From an uncultured Cellvibrionales bacterium (GTDB lineage Bacteria; Pseudomonadota; Gammaproteobacteria; Pseudomonadales; Porticoccaceae), in contig CAJWCO010000006.1 in NCBI GenBank assembly GCA_913031145.1, forward strand, positions 1 to 64,000: a stretch of DNA of 64,000 nucleotides, in the 5' to 3' direction. The position numbers and the translations under genes are program-made. How positions within the stretch are numbered: the stretch's first letter is position 1; each line of letters starts with the position of its first letter. Below are positions 13,186 to 23,571 of this stretch, one piece after another. The notes under the pieces were generated by a model. It had not been told where the DNA came from. It was given only the letters and a program-made list of their open reading frames with translations, and did not search any database.

Positions 13186-15291
13186 GTGTCACGTACCACG
13201 CCTATTGTTCGCTATCGCAACATTGGTATTTGTGCGCATGTAGACGCGGGTAAAACGACCACGACCGAGCGCGTTTTATACTACACCGGGCTTTCCCACA
13301 AAATTGGCGAAGTGCATGACGGTGCGGCGACGATGGACTGGATGGAACAAGAGCAAGAGCGGGGTATTACCATCACATCGGCGGCGACGACCTGCTTTTG
13401 GCGCGGAATGGATGCTCAGTTTGAAAATCATCGTATTAATATCATTGATACGCCGGGCCATGTCGACTTTACCATCGAGGTAGAGCGCTCGCTTCGCGTG
13501 CTCGACGGCGCGGTGGTCGTACTCTGTGGTTCGTCAGGGGTACAACCGCAAACTGAGACCGTATGGAGACAGGCCAACAAGTACGAAGTCCCGCGAATGG
13601 TGTTTGTCAATAAAATGGATCGTGCTGGGGCTGACTTTAAACAGGTGGTGGCGCAGTTAGGTGAGCGCCTAGGTGCCAATGCGGTCCCGATACAGATGAC
13701 GATTGGTGCGGAAGAGAACTTTGAGGGTGTTGTTGACCTGGTAAAGATGAAAGCTATTTACTGGCACGACAAAGATCAAGGGATGAGTTTCGAGTACGCC
13801 GATATTCCTGAGTCATTGCGGGCCGAATGCGCAGCAATGCACGAGGTGCTGGTTGAGACGGCAGCGGAAGCGAGTGAGGAATTGACGGAGAAGTATCTAG
13901 AAGAACAGCCGCTCACAGAGGCGGAGATTAGATACGGGCTGCGTAAACGGACGTTAACCAATGATATCGTACCCGTATTAGGCGGTTCAGCGTTTAAGAA
14001 TAAAGGCGTTCAAGCCATGCTAGACGCGGTAATCGACTATTTGCCATCACCTGCGGAGGTCAAGGCCATTGAGGGTGAGGTTGAAAGTGGTGGTAAAGCT
14101 GTTCGAGAGGCCGACGATAGTGCGCCTTTTTCGGCGCTCGCGTTCAAAATAGCCACTGACCCTTTTGTCGGAACACTGACATTTATGCGTGTTTATTCGG
14201 GTAGCTTGGAAAGTGGAACCGCCGTGTACAACTCGGTAAAAAATAAACGGGAACGGGTCGGGCGCATGGTTCAGATGCATGCAAACAGTCGTGAAGAGGT
14301 AAAGCAAGTGCTTGCTGGTGATATCGCTGCGGCCATCGGCTTAAAAGATACTACAACAGGCGATACGCTATGCTCTGAGCGCGACAAGATTGTATTGGAG
14401 CGGATGGAATTTCCCGAACCGGTAATCTCTGTAGCGGTAGAACCGCGCTCTAAAGTCGATCAAGAGAAAATGGGTGTTGCGCTGAGTAAATTAGCTCAAG
14501 AGGACCCTTCTTTCCGAGTGGTCACCGATGAAGAGAGCGGTCAAACAATTATCTCGGGAATGGGGGAGCTACATCTCGATATTTTGGTTGATCGTATGCG
14601 GCGAGAATTCAGTGTCGAGGCCAATATTGGAAAGCCACAAGTCGCTTACAGAGAAGCGATTCGCAACACATGTGAGATCGAAGGTAAGTTCGTCCGCCAG
14701 TCGGGTGGCCGCGGTCAATATGGCCACGTCTGGATTAGATTTGAGCCTGCGCAAGATGAGGGTGCCGACGGCCTTGAGTTTGTGAATGAAATTGTGGGGG
14801 GCACTGTGCCGCGGGAATATATTCCTGCTGTGTCTAAGGGAATTGAGGAGCAGATGAAGAATGGGGTGCTTGCGGGCTACCCGTTGTTAGGCTTGAAAGC
14901 GACACTATACGACGGTTCATACCACGATGTCGATTCATCGGAGATGGCTTTTAAAATTGCGGGCTCTCTCGCCGCCAGACAATTAGCAGACGAGGGAGGC
15001 GCGGTTCTCTTGGAACCCGTGATGAAAGTGGAAATCGTCACTCCAGGTGAAAATATGGGGGATGTGGTCGGTGATTTAAACCGCCGCCGTGGGCTGATTC
15101 TGGGTATGGAAGATAATTCCCAGGGAAAAGTGATCAGTGCTCAAGTGCCGCTGGCGACTATGTTTGGCTATGCAACCGACTTGCGTTCGGCGACGCAAGG
15201 TCGGGCCACTTTCACCATGGAATTTGATCGCTACGTTGAAGCGCCAAAAAGTGTCGCGGAAGCAATGATGGCGAAGAATTTTCGAGGCTAG
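13186..15291 (+). CDS. fusA: Translation elongation factor G (str-operon copy)
   Basis: EF-G is the GTPase that drives tRNA-mRNA translocation and, with RRF, ribosome recycling. The 701-residue protein has all five domains. G1 is AHVDAGKTT near residue 17; the switch region [12 protein letters not shown]3 DTPGH and G4 NKMD are intact. The domain IV tip loops read [10 protein letters not shown] and [11 protein letters not shown], as in canonical translocases. It starts with GTG at 13186 after GAGGGGAGT. tuf does not follow; instead a second EF-G gene faces it from the minus strand. From memory, its C-terminal half resembles the second EF-G of Pseudomonas, which an alignment could test. Confidence 0.96.
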   Translation: MSRTTPIVRYRNIGICAHVDAGKTTTTERVLYYTGLSHKIGEVHDGAATMDWMEQEQERGITITSAATTCFWRGMDAQFENHRINIIDTPGHVDFTIEVERSLRVLDGAVVVLCGSSGVQPQTETVWRQANKYEVPRMVFVNKMDRAGADFKQVVAQLGERLGANAVPIQMTIGAEENFEGVVDLVKMKAIYWHDKDQGMSFEYADIPESLRAECAAMHEVLVETAAEASEELTEKYLEEQPLTEAEIRYGLRKRTLTNDIVPVLGGSAFKNKGVQAMLDAVIDYLPSPAEVKAIEGEVESGGKAVREADDSAPFSALAFKIATDPFVGTLTFMRVYSGSLESGTAVYNSVKNKRERVGRMVQMHANSREEVKQVLAGDIAAAIGLKDTTTGDTLCSERDKIVLERMEFPEPVISVAVEPRSKVDQEKMGVALSKLAQEDPSFRVVTDEESGQTIISGMGELHLDILVDRMRREFSVEANIGKPQVAYREAIRNTCEIEGKFVRQSGGRGQYGHVWIRFEPAQDEGADGLEFVNEIVGGTVPREYIPAVSKGIEEQMKNGVLAGYPLLGLKATLYDGSYHDVDSSEMAFKIAGSLAARQLADEGGAVLLEPVMKVEIVTPGENMGDVVGDLNRRRGLILGMEDNSQGKVISAQVPLATMFGYATDLRSATQGRATFTMEFDRYVEAPKSVAEAMMAKNFRG

Positions 15292-15432
15292 GAAGTTGTT
15301 AGCGAACGCGCCATAGCTTTGGTATTCCGCGAAAAAAGCGCTCGCGTCTTCATGCGACCCTTTGGCAGTCAGGCTTTCTGACGGCAGTATTGGTTGACGC
15401 CAGAAAGGCGCTTTTCTCTTAGCGTGTAAAAA

Positions 15433-15474
15433 GTGTAGATGGACGTGTTGTCTGATCCATCCACACGTTTTTTT
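15433..15474. terminator. Bidirectional terminator between fusA and fusA2
   Basis: An 11-bp stem with one mismatch (GTGTAGATGGA/TCCATCCACAC, 15433-15443 and 15456-15466) is followed on the plus strand by seven T bases and preceded by five A bases, which read as T on the minus strand. It can therefore stop both convergent transcripts. It sits 140 bases after fusA and 12 bases after the fusA2 stop. Confidence 0.75.
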
Positions 15475-15485
15475 AACTGCAGGCC

Positions 15486-17570
15486 CTACTTGAGTGCACG
15501 ACGCTCCTTTGCAGCTGCAATGACGTCCACTGAGATATTCTGCGGGCAGGGCATATAGTGCGAAAACTCCATCGAGAATTGCCCACGCCCAGAAGTCATT
15601 GTACGCAGATGACCAATGTAGCCAAACATTTCCGATAGGGGGACGTCCGCTTTTATACGAACACCTGTGACTCCAGCCTCTTGGTCCTTAATCATTCCAC
15701 GACGCCGATTTAAATCTCCGATGACATCGCCAACGTGACTTTCCGGAGAAAATACATCGACATTCATTATCGGTTCAATAATTTGTGGTCCCGCTTTGGG
15801 CATCGATTGCCGGAAGGCCCCTTTGGCAGCGATTTCAAAAGCAACAGCGGACGAATCGACTGCGTGAAAAGCGCCGTCGTAGACCTCGATCTCAACGTCT
15901 AGCACTGGGTACCCTGCTAGCGGACCTTCCGTCATCATGCCAGAAAATCCTTTTTCAATCGCAGGGAAAAATTCTTTGGGAATATTTCCCCCTACCACTG
16001 TTGACTTGAAGGCAAAACCACTGCCTGGTTCGCCCGGCTTAATACGGAAGTCGATTTTGCCGAACTGTCCAGAGCCGCCCGATTGTTTTTTGTGGGTGTA
16101 ACTGTCTTCAAAAGGGGTGGTAATCGTCTCTCGGTAAGCGACTTGGGGCTCGCCAACGATCAGATCGACGCCATAGGTCCGATTAAGGATGTCGACTTTA
16201 ATGTCGAGGTGTAACTCACCCATTCCCTTGAGAATCGTCTCTCCGGAGTCTTCATCAGTTTCGACTCGAAACGAAGGATCTTCCGCCACCATTTTCCCAA
16301 TAGCGATTCCCATTTTCTCAGAGCCACCCTTGTCTTTAGGTTTGACTGCTATGGAAATAACCGGTTCGGGGAAAATCATTGGCTCCAAAGTCACTGGGAA
16401 CTTAGGATCACAAAGCGTGTGGCCAGTTTGGACATTTTTCATGCCAACAATGGCTATAATGTCACCTGCTTGAGCTCTTTCGATCTCGTTGCGGTCGTCG
16501 GCATGCATTTCAACCATTCGGCCAATGCGTTCAGATTTCCCGGTGTATGAGTTCATGATCGTCATGCCACGTTTGAGAACGCCCGAGTAAATGCGCACGA
16601 AGGTGAGTGCTCCAAAGCGGTCATCCATAATTTTAAACGCTAGCGCTTTAAACGTTTCGTCCGTGGAGACAATCGCAAACTGACCGGTTTCTCCTCCGTC
16701 CTCATCCGTTAATGGTTGAGGGTCGACTTCGGTTGGATTGGGTAGATAATCTACAACCGCGTCTAGCACAAGCTGTACGCCTTTATTTTTGAACGCAGAC
16801 CCGCAATACGTGGGGAAGAATTCCAAAGCAATCGTGCCCTTGCGAATACAGGTCTTGATGTCATCAATGGCGATTTCTTCCCCTTCCATGTAAGCCATCA
16901 TGATGTCATCGTCTTGCTCGACAGCTGTTTCAATAAGTTGCTCTCGGTAGTCCTCAACTTGCTCTTTCATCTCTTCTGGGATTTCAACGACATCGAAATT
17001 TTCAGGAAGTCCTGAGTCATCCCAAACGTAAGCTTTGCGTGTTAGAAGATCAATCAGACCGACAAAATTCTCTTCGACTCCAATAGGCAAACACATCACC
17101 AGTGGCTTGGCGCCCAATACATTCTTAACCTGCTCAACGACGCGCAAAAAGTCGGCTCCGATCCGATCTAATTTGTTTACGAAGATAATCCTCGCGACCT
17201 CTGAATCGTTGGCATACCGCCAGTTAGTCTCTGATTGGGGTTCGACTCCGCCAGAACCACAAAAAACACCGACGCCGCCATCTAGCACTTTCAGTGATCG
17301 GTAAACTTCAACAGTGAAGTCAACGTGTCCGGGGGTATCGATGATGTTGAACCGATGATCGCGCCAAAAGCAGGTGGTGGCGGCAGACTGGATCGTGATG
17401 CCGCGCTCTTGTTCTTGGGTCATGAAGTCCGTGGTGGCTGCGCCATCGTGCACCTCCCCCGTTTTATGGATCTTCCCGGTCAGTTTCAGTATCCGCTCTG
17501 TGGTGGTGGTCTTGCCTGCATCAACATGCGCGAAGATGCCGATATTTCTGTAATTCGATAAATCTGTCAT
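15486..17570 (-). CDS. fusA2: Second elongation factor G (EF-G2-like paralogue)
   Basis: This is a full-length EF-G paralogue, 694 residues. G1 ([11 protein letters not shown]), switch [12 protein letters not shown]3 DTPGHVDF and G4 NKLD are all intact, so GTPase activity is expected. The domain IV tip differs from its neighbour: [10 protein letters not shown] replaces [10 protein letters not shown], and FHAVDSSA replaces YHDVDSSE, which may alter its action on the A-site tRNA. Second EF-Gs in other bacteria are often specialised or stress-related; its role here is unknown. It is transcribed toward fusA and away from tuf, splitting the usual fusA-tuf pair. A TATACT-like -10 and an inverted repeat lie upstream. 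Confidence 0.93.
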   Translation of the reverse strand: MTDLSNYRNIGIFAHVDAGKTTTTERILKLTGKIHKTGEVHDGAATTDFMTQEQERGITIQSAATTCFWRDHRFNIIDTPGHVDFTVEVYRSLKVLDGGVGVFCGSGGVEPQSETNWRYANDSEVARIIFVNKLDRIGADFLRVVEQVKNVLGAKPLVMCLPIGVEENFVGLIDLLTRKAYVWDDSGLPENFDVVEIPEEMKEQVEDYREQLIETAVEQDDDIMMAYMEGEEIAIDDIKTCIRKGTIALEFFPTYCGSAFKNKGVQLVLDAVVDYLPNPTEVDPQPLTDEDGGETGQFAIVSTDETFKALAFKIMDDRFGALTFVRIYSGVLKRGMTIMNSYTGKSERIGRMVEMHADDRNEIERAQAGDIIAIVGMKNVQTGHTLCDPKFPVTLEPMIFPEPVISIAVKPKDKGGSEKMGIAIGKMVAEDPSFRVETDEDSGETILKGMGELHLDIKVDILNRTYGVDLIVGEPQVAYRETITTPFEDSYTHKKQSGGSGQFGKIDFRIKPGEPGSGFAFKSTVVGGNIPKEFFPAIEKGFSGMMTEGPLAGYPVLDVEIEVYDGAFHAVDSSAVAFEIAAKGAFRQSMPKAGPQIIEPIMNVDVFSPESHVGDVIGDLNRRRGMIKDQEAGVTGVRIKADVPLSEMFGYIGHLRTMTSGRGQFSMEFSHYMPCPQNISVDVIAAAKERRALK

Positions 17571-17901
17571 GGGTCTGCTCTGTTAGAAAGGGCTAGTGGT
17601 TTTGGATCGAAAACGCGCGCGAGTATACAGGATATTCGTTGTATAGCAGAGCAAAAATCGTCGTGATGCGTTGATTTTTTTAAAAAGCTACTCTGTGTAA
17701 ACGCCAACACGCTGTGCTTTTTGCGGTTGTGCTCAGTCTAGCGCCCAAAATGAGACAAAAAATGTAGGAATAGCGGTTGTTGGCCGTTGACTCTTGTGGG
17801 CTTGAGTATAACATGGCGTTCGTAAATGGCGTGCAAAAAACTAGCAGGCAATGGTAACCAGTCAAAGAGATGACCCATAGGTCCGTTGAGGAGATATTGA
17901 G
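17571..17901. promoter_or_regulatory. Divergent fusA2/tuf intergenic region (331 bp, no gene)
   Basis: No coding frame is supported here. On the fusA2 side, a minus-strand TATACT (17622-17627) overlaps the inverted repeat TATACA/TGTATA (17624-17645), a possible operator; no good -35 box goes with it. On the tuf side, TTGACT (17787-17792) and TATAAC (17807-17812) look promoter-like but are only 14 bases apart. A strong GAGGAG ribosome site (17887-17892) precedes tuf. The middle is A/T-rich with no clear structure. Confidence 0.45.
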
Positions 17902-19125
17902 ATGGCAAAAGAGAAGTTTGAGAGGAATAAACCGCACGTTAATGTGGGTACGATTGGGCACGTTGACCACGGTAAGACGACATTGACGGCTGCGTTGACT
18001 CGCGTTTGCGCGGAAGTTTGGGGCGGTGAGATTAAAGCGTTTGATCAGATTGATAATGCTCCGGAGGAGCGCGCTCGAGGTATTACGATATCTACGGCAC
18101 ACGTTGAGTATGACTCACCGGCGCGTCACTATGCGCATGTTGACTGTCCGGGTCACGCGGATTATGTGAAGAACATGATTACGGGTGCGGCGCAGATGGA
18201 TGGAGCGATTTTGGTATGTGGTGCGACGGACGGTCCGATGCCGCAGACCCGAGAGCACATTTTGTTGGCTCGTCAGGTGGGTGTTCCCTACGTTGTTGTT
18301 TATCTGAACAAGGCGGATCTTTTGGCTGAAGACTGTGGAGGCGTAGGTTCGGAAGAATACGATGAGATGGTTGAGTTGGTTGAGATGGAGCTTCGAGAGT
18401 TGCTTGATTTGTATGATTTTCCGGGTGATGACACGCCGATCATTGTTGGTTCGGCGTTGATGGCGTTGGAAGGTAAGGACGACAATGAGTTGGGTACGAC
18501 GTCGGTAAAGAGTTTGGTTGAGGCGTTGGATACTTACATACCGCAGCCGGAGCGTGCGATTGATCAGCCGTTTTTGATGCCGATCGAGGATGTTTTCTCG
18601 ATTGCGGGTCGTGGTACGGTAGTGACGGGTCGTGTTGAGCGAGGCGTTGTTAAGGTTGGAGAAGAGATTGAGATTATTGGCATTAACGACACTACTAAGA
18701 CGACGTGTACGGGTGTTGAGATGTTCCGTAAGTTGTTGGATGAGGGGCGTGCTGGTGAGAATGTGGGCGTTTTGTTGCGCGGCACTAAGCGAGAGGAAGT
18801 TGAGCGAGGTCAGGTTTTAGCGAAGCCGGGTTCGATTAATCCGCATACGGTATTTGAGGCAGAGGTTTATGTTCTCTCGAAAGAAGAGGGTGGGCGCCAT
18901 ACGCCATTTTTCAAGGGTTATCGGCCGCAGTTTTACTTTCGAACGACGGATGTTACGGGTGCCTGTGAGTTGCCTGAGGGTGTTGAGATGGTGATGCCTG
19001 GGGACAATATCCAGATGTCGGTGACGTTGATTGCCCCGATTGCTATGGAAGACGGTTTACGTTTTGCGATTCGCGAGGGTGGCCGCACTGTGGGTGCAGG
19101 TGTCGTGGCAAAAATCGTCTCTTAG
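17902..19125 (+). CDS. tuf: Translation elongation factor Tu
   Basis: EF-Tu delivers aminoacyl-tRNA to the ribosome. The 407-residue protein is the longer form typical of Pseudomonas and related groups. Domain I carries G1 GHVDHGKTT (about 19-27), G2 RGITI, G3 DCPGH and G4 NKAD, with an extra acidic segment (about 185-210) before domain II. It is set apart from its neighbours by strongly skewed codons: leucine is mostly TTG, valine GTT, glutamate GAG, and threonine, alanine and proline mostly end in G. It stands alone between fusA2 and a terminator rather than in one operon with fusA. Confidence 0.97.
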   Translation: MAKEKFERNKPHVNVGTIGHVDHGKTTLTAALTRVCAEVWGGEIKAFDQIDNAPEERARGITISTAHVEYDSPARHYAHVDCPGHADYVKNMITGAAQMDGAILVCGATDGPMPQTREHILLARQVGVPYVVVYLNKADLLAEDCGGVGSEEYDEMVELVEMELRELLDLYDFPGDDTPIIVGSALMALEGKDDNELGTTSVKSLVEALDTYIPQPERAIDQPFLMPIEDVFSIAGRGTVVTGRVERGVVKVGEEIEIIGINDTTKTTCTGVEMFRKLLDEGRAGENVGVLLRGTKREEVERGQVLAKPGSINPHTVFEAEVYVLSKEEGGRHTPFFKGYRPQFYFRTTDVTGACELPEGVEMVMPGDNIQMSVTLIAPIAMEDGLRFAIREGGRTVGAGVVAKIVS

Positions 19126-19154
19126 AGTCCGACTGTAGCTGTGTGTTGTGACTT

Positions 19155-19208
19155 GAAGAAGGGGCCGTTTTCGGCCCCTTCTTCATGGCCCGACAGATGC
19201 TTTTTTTT
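19155..19208 (+). terminator. Terminator hairpin downstream of tuf
   Basis: A perfect 13-bp stem GAAGAAGGGGCCG/CGGCCCCTTCTTC with a TTTT loop lies at 19155-19184, 30 bases after the tuf stop. A run of eight T bases comes only 16 bases after the stem (to 19208), so the layout is not textbook. The stem is nevertheless the strongest hairpin in this gap. Confidence 0.7.
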
Positions 19209-19277
19209 CTTCAACGGTGTTGTCAGTCGCATCACCAAGACTGCCGAGCGAAAACGTCGGCACTACCGTGAAAGAGC

Positions 19278-19306
19278 TTGACAGGGTAAGCGCACAGCAC
19301 TAGAAT
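19278..19306 (+). promoter_or_regulatory. Sigma-70 promoter of the S10 operon
   Basis: A consensus -35 TTGACA (19278-19283) and a near-consensus -10 TAGAAT (19301-19306) are spaced by exactly 17 bases. The expected start near 19313 gives a leader of about 65 bases before rpsJ. It lies downstream of the tuf terminator, so the S10-spc-alpha cluster has its own promoter. In E. coli the S10 leader binds L4; a comparable structure was not identified here. Confidence 0.78.
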
Positions 19307-19378
19307 TCGCGCTCCTTTTTCACGGCTCTGGACAAAGAGTTCGTGGTTAGTTAGTAGGTTAGATGGAGTTGTGCAGGC

Positions 19379-19690
19379 ATGCAAAACCAAAGTATCCGGA
19401 TTCGCTTGAAGGCGTTTGATCACAAGTTGATCGACACGTCCACCCAAGAAATTGTTGAAACGGCCAGACGCACCGGTGCGCAAATTCGCGGTCCTATCCC
19501 CCTGCCTACTCGAAGAGAAAAGTTCACAGTATTAATATCTCCCCACGTCAATAAAGATGCGCGCGACCAATACGAGATCCGAACGCATAAAAGATTGCTC
19601 GACATTGTAGAGCCTACGGAAAAGACCGTTGATGCGCTCATGAAGTTGAATTTGGCGGCGGGCGTAGAGGTCCAAATAAGTTTGAGTTAA
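19379..19690 (+). CDS. rpsJ: 30S ribosomal protein S10
   Basis: S10 is part of the 30S head and is also the NusE partner of NusB and NusG in antitermination. It is 103 residues and nearly identical in pattern to E. coli S10, with the start [15 protein letters not shown], the segment [15 protein letters not shown] and the C-terminal [19 protein letters not shown]. It opens the S10 cluster about 65 bases after its predicted transcription start. rplC follows after a 96-base gap. Confidence 0.98.
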   Translation: MQNQSIRIRLKAFDHKLIDTSTQEIVETARRTGAQIRGPIPLPTRREKFTVLISPHVNKDARDQYEIRTHKRLLDIVEPTEKTVDALMKLNLAAGVEVQISLS

Positions 19691-19786
19691 ATGCAGTGCG
19701 GCTTCAGGGCCGTGTAACGACAGTGTAATGCTCTGAGATGGGCGGCCATAGCGGGTAATAGCCCCGTACACTTGAGAGGGTTTAAA

Positions 19787-20422
19787 ATGAGTATAGGACT
19801 GGTCGGCCGCAAGTGCGGGATGACGCGTGTGTTTTCAGAAGACGGTGTGTCGATTCCGGTAACCGTTGTCGAAGCTACGCCCAATCACATAACCCAAGTC
19901 AAATCCGCGGACTCAGACGGCTATTCAGCTATCCAAGTTACGACCGGTTCGAAGAAATTATCCAAAGTCAGCAAATCACAAGCAGGTCACTTCATGAAGT
20001 CGGGCGTTGATGCAGGGCTTGGTCTTTGGGAGTTTCGGGATGCCGAGCCTGACAGTGATTGGGCCGTCGGGGCAGAGCTTACCGTAGAACGATTTGTTGC
20101 GGGTCAACGTGTAGACGTAACGGGTACCTCGAAGGGTAAAGGCTTTCAGGGTGGGGTAAAGCGCTGGAATTTCGCAATGCAAGACGCGACGCATGGCAAT
20201 TCGCTGTCGCACCGTGCGCCAGGGTCAATCGGACAGAACCAGACGCCTGGGCGCGTTTTTAAAGGAAAGAAGATGGCAGGTCACATGGGCGCAGAGCAAG
20301 TGACGACCCAAAATTTAGAGGTCGTGCGGGTGGATGTCGATCGCAATCTCTTGCTGATTAAAGGGGCTGTCCCTGGTGCGCCGGGTGGGGATCTGTTGAT
20401 TCGCCCAGCGGTCAAGGCATAA
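19787..20422 (+). CDS. rplC: 50S ribosomal protein L3
   Basis: L3 is an early-assembling large-subunit protein whose central loop reaches the peptidyl transferase centre. The 211-residue protein starts [15 protein letters not shown] and carries the loop with [20 protein letters not shown], which includes the GQNQ glutamine methylated by PrmB in E. coli. The frame opens at a TTG at 19772, but the ATG at 19787, preceded by GAGAGGG, gives the family N-terminus. rplD begins 11 bases after the stop. Confidence 0.97.
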   Translation: MSIGLVGRKCGMTRVFSEDGVSIPVTVVEATPNHITQVKSADSDGYSAIQVTTGSKKLSKVSKSQAGHFMKSGVDAGLGLWEFRDAEPDSDWAVGAELTVERFVAGQRVDVTGTSKGKGFQGGVKRWNFAMQDATHGNSLSHRAPGSIGQNQTPGRVFKGKKMAGHMGAEQVTTQNLEVVRVDVDRNLLLIKGAVPGAPGGDLLIRPAVKA

Positions 20423-20433
20423 GGAGCGCGTCG

Positions 20434-21048
20434 ATGGAATTAGCAATCGCTACACCCCAAGGCAATAAAGGCACCATAGAGGTTTCTGAGAATGCGTTTG
20501 GGCGTGAATTTAATCAAGACCTTGTACACCAAACGGTGGTCGCCTATTTGGCGGGCGGTCGTCAGGGCACGCGTGCGCAGAAAAATAGAAGCGCGGTTTC
20601 TGGTGGTGGGAGAAAACCTTTTCGGCAGAAAGGTACTGGCCGTGCGCGGGCGGGAACCATACGTAGCCCCATCTGGCGAAGCGGGGGCGTCACATTTGCC
20701 GCTCAGCCGCAAGATCACAGCCAAAAACTGAATCGTAAGATGTATAGAGCCGCGATGCGGTCAATCTTGTCCGAATTGGCTAGGCAAGAGCGACTGACCA
20801 TTGTCGAGGAGTTCACAGTCGACCTGCCCAAGACCAAGAGTTTGATTGCCAAATTGTCAGACTTCAACTTGCGTGAAGCACTGATAGTCACTGAGGAGGT
20901 CAATGAGAATTTATACTTGGCCTCACGAAACCTGTATCGCGTTGACGTTTGTGATGTCGCAGGTGTCGACCCTGTAAGTTTGATCAATTCAGCTAACGTG
21001 GTGTTGACACTTGCCGCGCTGAAGAAATTTGAGGAGATTCTGAGATGA
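20434..21048 (+). CDS. rplD: 50S ribosomal protein L4
   Basis: L4 lines the nascent-peptide exit tunnel and, in E. coli, regulates the S10 operon at both transcription and translation. It is 204 residues. The tunnel-loop motif [18 protein letters not shown] (about 63-80) keeps the lysine and glycines often altered in macrolide-resistant mutants, here in wild-type form. The last four bases overlap the rplW start (ATGA), which indicates coupled translation. Confidence 0.97.
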   Translation: MELAIATPQGNKGTIEVSENAFGREFNQDLVHQTVVAYLAGGRQGTRAQKNRSAVSGGGRKPFRQKGTGRARAGTIRSPIWRSGGVTFAAQPQDHSQKLNRKMYRAAMRSILSELARQERLTIVEEFTVDLPKTKSLIAKLSDFNLREALIVTEEVNENLYLASRNLYRVDVCDVAGVDPVSLINSANVVLTLAALKKFEEILR

Positions 21049-21341
21049 ACAAAGAGCGAATCTTCAAGGTCATACGAGGCCCTCACGTTACTGAAAAGTC
21101 TGCTAATGCTGGAGGCGAAAGTAATCAGGTGGTATTTAAGGTAGCGTGTGATGCAAACAAGTTGGAGGTCAAAAAAGCTGTTGAACATTTGTTTGAGGTG
21201 GTCGTAGAAGACGTGAGGGTGTTAAGCGTCAAGGGAAAGACGCGTCGAACTCGCAATGGTGTAGGCAGGCGTAGTGATTGGAAAAAAGCCTATGTGCGTC
21301 TGTCTGCGGACAGTGATATTGATTTTGCGATAGTGGATTAA
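21045..21341 (+). CDS. rplW: 50S ribosomal protein L23
   Basis: L23 sits at the tunnel exit and is the main docking site for trigger factor and SRP. The 98-residue protein begins [19 protein letters not shown] and contains the conserved [20 protein letters not shown] block. The family's tunnel hairpin (around [18 protein letters not shown]) is present. Its ATG overlaps the rplD stop by 4 bases, and rplB follows after 10 bases. Confidence 0.97.
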   Translation: MNKERIFKVIRGPHVTEKSANAGGESNQVVFKVACDANKLEVKKAVEHLFEVVVEDVRVLSVKGKTRRTRNGVGRRSDWKKAYVRLSADSDIDFAIVD

Positions 21342-21351
21342 GGGGCGCACC

Positions 21352-22173
21352 ATGGCAGTTATCAAGAGAAAACCAACTTCGCCAGGACGACGATTCGTCG
21401 TAAGCATTGTTACGCCTGATTTGCACAAAGGTGCACCTTACAGGCCACTATTGGCCCCGAAGAAGCGGTCTGGTGGACGCAATTCGAGTGGCCGAATCAC
21501 GACTCGTCATGTGGGCGGCGGCCACAAACAACATTATCGAATTATAGATTTTAAGCGTAACAAGGACGGTATTCCAGCGACAGTAGAGCGTTTAGAGTAC
21601 GATCCAAACCGCAGTGCGAACATTGCGCTTGTCTGCTACGCAGATGGCGAGCGTCGCTATATCATTGCGCCAAAAGGGGTGCATGCAGGAGATCGTTTAA
21701 TGTCTGGGGCAGAGGCCTCGATCAAAGCGGGTAATACCTTGCCAATTCGAAATATTCCGGTGGGTTCTGTGATCCATTGTGTCGAAATGAAGCCGGGCAA
21801 AGGGGCGCAGATAGCTCGTAGCGCGGCTGCATCGGTGCAGCTAGTGGCGCGCGAGGGAACCTATGCGACTTTGCGTTTGCGTAGCGGAGAGATGCGTAAG
21901 GTGTTGTCGGAGTGTCGCGCTACGATTGGAGAAGTATCAAACAGTGAGCACAGCTTGCGGTCTCTCGGTAAGGCGGGTGCGTCACGTTGGCGCGGTGTTC
22001 GACCGACTGTTCGAGGTGTGGCGATGAATCCAGTAGATCACCCGCATGGTGGGGGAGAGGGTCGTACGTCTGGGGGTCGGCATCCAGTAACGCCGTGGGG
22101 TGTTCCGACAAAGGGATACAAAACTCGCAAGAACAAGCGTACCGATCAATACATCGTGCGCCGACGCAAGTAG
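21352..22173 (+). CDS. rplB: 50S ribosomal protein L2
   Basis: L2 is a primary 23S rRNA-binding protein needed for subunit association and peptidyl transfer. It is 273 residues, the standard length. The C-terminal loop [20 protein letters not shown] contains the conserved histidine (in DHPHGGGEG) close to the peptidyl transferase centre. It starts [15 protein letters not shown] at an ATG 10 bases after the rplW stop, preceded by AAGGGGCG. Confidence 0.98.
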   Translation: MAVIKRKPTSPGRRFVVSIVTPDLHKGAPYRPLLAPKKRSGGRNSSGRITTRHVGGGHKQHYRIIDFKRNKDGIPATVERLEYDPNRSANIALVCYADGERRYIIAPKGVHAGDRLMSGAEASIKAGNTLPIRNIPVGSVIHCVEMKPGKGAQIARSAAASVQLVAREGTYATLRLRSGEMRKVLSECRATIGEVSNSEHSLRSLGKAGASRWRGVRPTVRGVAMNPVDHPHGGGEGRTSGGRHPVTPWGVPTKGYKTRKNKRTDQYIVRRRK

Positions 22174-22209
22174 CTTGAATCGTAAGATTAATGGAAAAGG
22201 AGTACTAAG

Positions 22210-22488
22210 GTGCCACGCTCGTTAAAGAAAGGACCGTTTGTAGATCATCACTTGAGTAAGAAAGTGGAAGTCGCAGTTGCGACGAAAGATCGGCGACCGA
22301 TAAAAACGTGGTCACGCAGATCGATGATACTGCCTGACATGGTGGGCCTTACGATCGCTATTCATAACGGCCGTCAACATGTGCCGGTTCTTATAAACGA
22401 AGAAATGGTTGGGCATAAGTTGGGCGAGTTTTCGCCAACTAGGACCTACCGTGGGCATGCGGCTGACAAGAAATCTAAGAAACGCTAG
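22210..22488 (+). CDS. rpsS: 30S ribosomal protein S19
   Basis: S19 forms part of the 30S head with S13 and contacts the A-site tRNA region. The 92-residue protein starts [14 protein letters not shown] after a GTG initiator at 22210 and ends [23 protein letters not shown], both family hallmarks. The GTG follows AAAAGGAGTACTAAG, an adequate ribosome site. rplV begins 29 bases downstream. Confidence 0.97.
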   Translation: MPRSLKKGPFVDHHLSKKVEVAVATKDRRPIKTWSRRSMILPDMVGLTIAIHNGRQHVPVLINEEMVGHKLGEFSPTRTYRGHAADKKSKKR

Positions 22489-22517
22489 GCGTTGGGTTGA
22501 TTGAGGGGATAGAGATC

Positions 22518-22850
22518 GTGGAAGTAGCAGCAGTTTTGAAAGGGGCTCGAATATCAGCGCAAAAAGTACGTCTCGTGGCGGATCAGGTGCGCGGGAAGGG
22601 CGTTGAAGAGGCATTAGATATTCTGCAATTCAGCGGACGGAAAGGCGCTGATTTGATAAAGAAAGTACTGGAGTCAGCTATTGCAAATGCTGAGCACAAT
22701 ACCGGAGCAGACGTGGATGAGCTACGCGTATCAACGATTTTTGTTGATGAAGGCGTGACGATGAAGCGTATTAAGCCGCGAGCGAAAGGGCGCGCGGACC
22801 GTATTTTAAAGCGGAGCTGTCACATTACAGTCAAAGTCGCAGAGCAATAG
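22518..22850 (+). CDS. rplV: 50S ribosomal protein L22
   Basis: L22 has a long hairpin that helps form the constriction of the exit tunnel. An upstream start at 22497 would give 117 residues, but a GTG at 22518 is preceded by GAGGGG at the right distance and gives the 110-residue family form starting [20 protein letters not shown]. The C-terminal hairpin [20 protein letters not shown] and HITVKVAEQ are present. rpsC follows after 24 bases. Confidence 0.95.
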   Translation: MEVAAVLKGARISAQKVRLVADQVRGKGVEEALDILQFSGRKGADLIKKVLESAIANAEHNTGADVDELRVSTIFVDEGVTMKRIKPRAKGRADRILKRSCHITVKVAEQ

Positions 22851-22874
22851 GGCAAAGGTTCGGGAGACCACGCA

Positions 22875-23552
22875 ATGGGCCAAAAAGTACATCCAACAGG
22901 TATTCGACTAGGCATCGTAAAGAAGCATAGTTCGACATGGTATGCCGGTAGCAAAGACTATGCAGACAAGCTGTATCAAGATTTAATGGTGCGCGAGTTT
23001 ATTCGCAAGCGCCTGTCTCACGCTTCCGTGAGTCGCGTTGATATAGAGCGTCCGTCCGACAGTGCTCGGATCACAATACACACGGCTCGGCCTGGGATCG
23101 TAATCGGCAAAAAAGGCGAAGATGTCGAGCGTTTGCGCGCCGACGTCGCTAAACAAATGAACTGCCAAGTGCATATAAACATCGAAGAAATTCGTAAGCC
23201 TGATCTCGATGCTTCGCTGACGGCACAAAATGTTGCGCAACAACTCGAACGCCGCGTCATGTTTAGGCGAGCGATGAAGCGGGCGGTTCAGAACGCCATG
23301 CGTGGCGGAGCTTTGGGAGTGAAGATTCAGGTGGGCGGTCGACTTGGCGGTGCAGAGATAGCGCGTTCAGAGTGGTATCTAGAGGGGCGCGTGCCCTTAC
23401 ATACGTTACGTGCAGACATTGATTATGCCACTGCAGAAGGGAATACGACGTATGGTGTGATTGGCGTCAAAGTATGGATTTTCAAAGGCGAAGTGCTGGG
23501 CGGCGAACAAGCGGATCAGCCAGTGAGTCAAGATAAAAGTAATCGAACATAA
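22875..23552 (+). CDS. rpsC: 30S ribosomal protein S3
   Basis: S3 forms the mRNA entry tunnel with S4 and S5 and helps unwind mRNA. It is 225 residues with the start [20 protein letters not shown], the KH-domain signature [15 protein letters not shown] (about 74-88), and the C-terminal domain including [20 protein letters not shown]. The acidic, glutamine-rich tail after residue 210 varies in this family. rplP starts 19 bases later. Confidence 0.97.
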   Translation: MGQKVHPTGIRLGIVKKHSSTWYAGSKDYADKLYQDLMVREFIRKRLSHASVSRVDIERPSDSARITIHTARPGIVIGKKGEDVERLRADVAKQMNCQVHINIEEIRKPDLDASLTAQNVAQQLERRVMFRRAMKRAVQNAMRGGALGVKIQVGGRLGGAEIARSEWYLEGRVPLHTLRADIDYATAEGNTTYGVIGVKVWIFKGEVLGGEQADQPVSQDKSNRT

Positions 23553-23571
23553 GCGAGAAGGGTGACGCGAG

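Noticed and set aside
15302-15420. Long-range repeat AAAAGCGC/GCGCTTTT downstream of fusA
   Set aside because: The arms are about 70 bases apart and the structure between them is weak; the hairpin at 15433 is a far better terminator.
17787-17812. TTGACT/TATAAC pair upstream of tuf
   Set aside because: The spacer is only 14 bases, so it is noted in the gap description but not called as a promoter.
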